Shown here in pieces: positions 62,624 to 64,000 of a stretch of DNA of 64,000 nucleotides. A program made the position numbers and the translations under genes. The notes under the pieces were generated by a model. It had not been told where the DNA came from, ran no database searches, and worked only from the letters and a program-made list of their open reading frames with translations. The DNA is from Streptomyces werraensis (lineage in GTDB: Bacteria; Actinomycetota; Actinomycetes; Streptomycetales; Streptomycetaceae): the NCBI GenBank assembly GCA_014656175.1, contig BNBX01000011.1:63420-127419 (forward strand), given 5' to 3'. The stretch's first letter is position 1. The number at the start of each line of letters is the position of its first letter.

Positions 62624-63520
62624 TCACCTGGCGGCGGCCGCCGCCAGCTTCTCCAGCGTCGCGGTGACCGCGGGGACCTGGGCGAGGTCCGGCAGGGTGA
62701 GCGCGACGATCTCCCGCCGCACGGCGGGTTCCAGGTCCACGGTGCGTACGCCGCGCGGCCGCAGCGACTCGAGCGCGAGCTGCGGCAGGACCGCGACCCC
62801 GAGTCCCGCGCCGACCAGACCGGCGACCGCCGGGTAGTCGTCGGTCGCGAAGTCGATGCGCGGGGTGAAACCCGCCGTCTCGCACACCTCGACGAGCTGT
62901 CCCCGGCAGCGCGGGCAGCCCGCGATCCACGGCTCCCCCGCGAGGTCGCCGATGGCGACCGACCCCGCGCGGGCCAGCCGGTGCCGTTCCGGTACGAGCC
63001 CGACCAGCCGGTCCGACAGCAGCGGCCGCACCACCAGGTCGTCCCACTCCTCCGCACCCGCCGCGCCCTCGTAGCGGAAGGCGAGGGCCACGTCGCAGTC
63101 GCCCTCGCGCAGCATCCGCACGGAGCGCGGCGGTTCGGCCTCCTCCAGGGAGACCCGGGTGCCGGGGTGGGCGTCGCGCAGGGCGGCGAGGGCGGTCGGC
63201 ACGAGCGTGGAGCTGCCGCTGGGGAACGACACCAGCCGCACCCGTCCCGCGCGCAGTCCGGCGATGGCCGCGACCTCCTCCTCGGCGGCGGTGAGCCCGG
63301 CGAGGATGCCCGCCGCGTGCCGCACCAGCGCCTCACCGGCCTGGGTCAGCCGCATCTCTCGGCCGGTGCGGATGAGCAGCGGCGTGCCGACGGACGCCTC
63401 CAGGGCCTTCATCTGCTGGCTGACGGCGGGCTGGGTGCACCCCAGCTCGCGGGCGGCGGCGGAGAAGGAACCGGTGGAGGCCACGGCGCGCAGCACGCGG
63501 AGGTGGCGGGCTTCGATCAC
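62624..63520 (-). CDS. LysR-family transcriptional regulator
   Basis: 298 residues. N-terminal winged HTH (MIEARHLRVLRAVASTGSFSA, then ARELGCTQPAVSQQMKALE), effector domain from about residue 90 (GRVRLVSFPSGSSTLVPTAL) with CPRCRGQLVEVCE near 200 giving three cysteines, possibly redox- or metal-sensitive. GTG start. Divergent from the MOSC-domain gene with 92 bp between them, which is the usual LysR arrangement, so it may control that gene. Confidence 0.92.
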   Translation of the reverse strand: MIEARHLRVLRAVASTGSFSAAARELGCTQPAVSQQMKALEASVGTPLLIRTGREMRLTQAGEALVRHAAGILAGLTAAEEEVAAIAGLRAGRVRLVSFPSGSSTLVPTALAALRDAHPGTRVSLEEAEPPRSVRMLREGDCDVALAFRYEGAAGAEEWDDLVVRPLLSDRLVGLVPERHRLARAGSVAIGDLAGEPWIAGCPRCRGQLVEVCETAGFTPRIDFATDDYPAVAGLVGAGLGVAVLPQLALESLRPRGVRTVDLEPAVRREIVALTLPDLAQVPAVTATLEKLAAAAAR

Positions 63521-63552
63521 ACCGCCAGGATACGCACAGGGATAAGCCCGCC

Positions 63553-63562
63553 TTTGATCAAA
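63553..63562. promoter_or_regulatory. LysR-type operator candidate TTTGATCAAA
   Basis: A perfect 10-bp palindrome in the lysR/MOSC intergenic region, with the half-site CTTTGAT repeated at 63583-63589. Position and AT-richness suit a LysR recognition and activation site. Confidence 0.5.
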
Positions 63563-63612
63563 TGGGGATTAATACGTCGACGCTTTGATGGGCATGCCCT
63601 ACCGTGCACCGC

Positions 63613-64000
63613 ATGAAGCTTCTGTCTGTGAACCTGGGCCGCCCGAAGTCCGTTCCCTACACGGGCCAGCGTGACGGCCTGACCGGTATCGACAAGCGTC
63701 CGGTGGACGGGCCGGTGCGGGTCTCGGCGCCGGGCGGCAAGGGCATCGGCGGGAGCGGTCTGGCCGGCGACGCGGTGTGCGAGACACGGCACCACGGCGG
63801 GGACGACCAGGCGGTGTACGCGGTGGCCCGCGAGGACCTCGACGAGTGGGAGCGCACGCTGGGCCGCACGCTGCCCGCCGGCTCGTTCGGCGAGAACCTC
63901 ACCACCGGGGGCGTCGACGTGTCCGGCGCGCTGATCGGCGAGCGCTGGGCGGTGGGACCCGAGGTCGTCCTGGAGGTCACCTCGGGGCGCATCCCGTGCC
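63613..64000 (+). CDS. MOSC-domain protein (partial, N-terminal part)
   Basis: 129 residues visible; the gene leaves the window. MOSC fold as in YiiM: LLSVNLGRPKSVPYTGQ, GDAVCETRHHGGDDQAVYAVAREDLDEWE, LPAGSFGENLTTGGVDVSGALIGERWAVG and EVTSGRIPC with the conserved Cys at the very end. MOSC proteins carry molybdenum cofactor or handle N-hydroxylated compounds. TACCGT seven bases before ATG 63613 and no Shine-Dalgarno suggest a leaderless transcript. Probably controlled by the divergent LysR regulator. Confidence 0.88.
   Translation, partial: MKLLSVNLGRPKSVPYTGQRDGLTGIDKRPVDGPVRVSAPGGKGIGGSGLAGDAVCETRHHGGDDQAVYAVAREDLDEWERTLGRTLPAGSFGENLTTGGVDVSGALIGERWAVGPEVVLEVTSGRIPC

Overview
The window is a slice of a Streptomyces chromosome core. 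Evidence: about 72% GC, strongly GC-biased third codon positions, GTG/TTG starts, several apparently leaderless promoters, and marker genes found only in this group (whiD, bldM, the ECF sigma gene next to guaB, an LAxTG surface protein, an array of membrane Ser/Thr kinases). From memory the gene order matches the S. coelicolor SCO4766-SCO4814 region, read in reverse. I see no mobile element, phage, tRNA, rRNA or CRISPR array.

Layout. 1-8.1 kb holds purine and TCA genes (purH partial, purN, sucD, sucC), two membrane proteins and an unusual fusion of an XRE helix-turn-helix, a sigma-factor-like region and a membrane anchor. 8.6-17.9 kb is a divergent module: on the minus strand MoxR ATPase, DUF5682, VWA protein and a secreted repeat protein; on the plus strand a SWIM-family protein that has lost its zinc-finger motif, and DUF5691. 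The shared intergenic region carries a near-perfect divergent pair of motifs resembling the RecA-independent (PafBC-type) DNA-damage promoter of actinobacteria. The same motif precedes the repair helicase gene pcrA/uvrD at 24.4 kb. 18.3-27.8 kb carries the small subunit of isobutyryl-CoA mutase, a lipase, pcrA, and three cell-wall hydrolases (one M23, two NlpC/P60), one of them behind a c-di-AMP (ydaO) riboswitch.

27.9-34 kb holds a two-component pair whose kinase has an N-terminal PspC domain, a divergent PspC-domain protein, DoxX and other membrane proteins. 34-39.7 kb holds a class II aldolase, a PNPOx-like flavoprotein, guaA, a chorismate mutase preceded by what looks like a Phe/Tyr leader-peptide attenuator, and a sortase-anchored surface protein. 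39.8-43.3 kb is a GMC oxidoreductase/succinic semialdehyde dehydrogenase operon. 43.5-53.3 kb is a tandem array of five transmembrane Ser/Thr kinase paralogues, one a clear pseudokinase. 53.7-64 kb holds glpD, a catalytically degenerate nucleotide-sugar dehydrogenase homologue (with two DnaA boxes between them), guaB3, guaB, the ECF sigma gene, bldM with a recognisable BldN promoter, whiD, a LysR regulator and the start of a MOSC-domain gene.

Themes: purine synthesis recurs (purN/purH, guaA, guaB). The guaB3-guaB-sigma-whiB block is shared with mycobacteria, with the developmental regulator bldM inserted. The most promising leads are the damage-promoter-linked MoxR/VWA/DUF5682 module, the chorismate mutase leader peptide, and the degenerate enzymes. 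All assignments come from reading the sequence; no database search was run.
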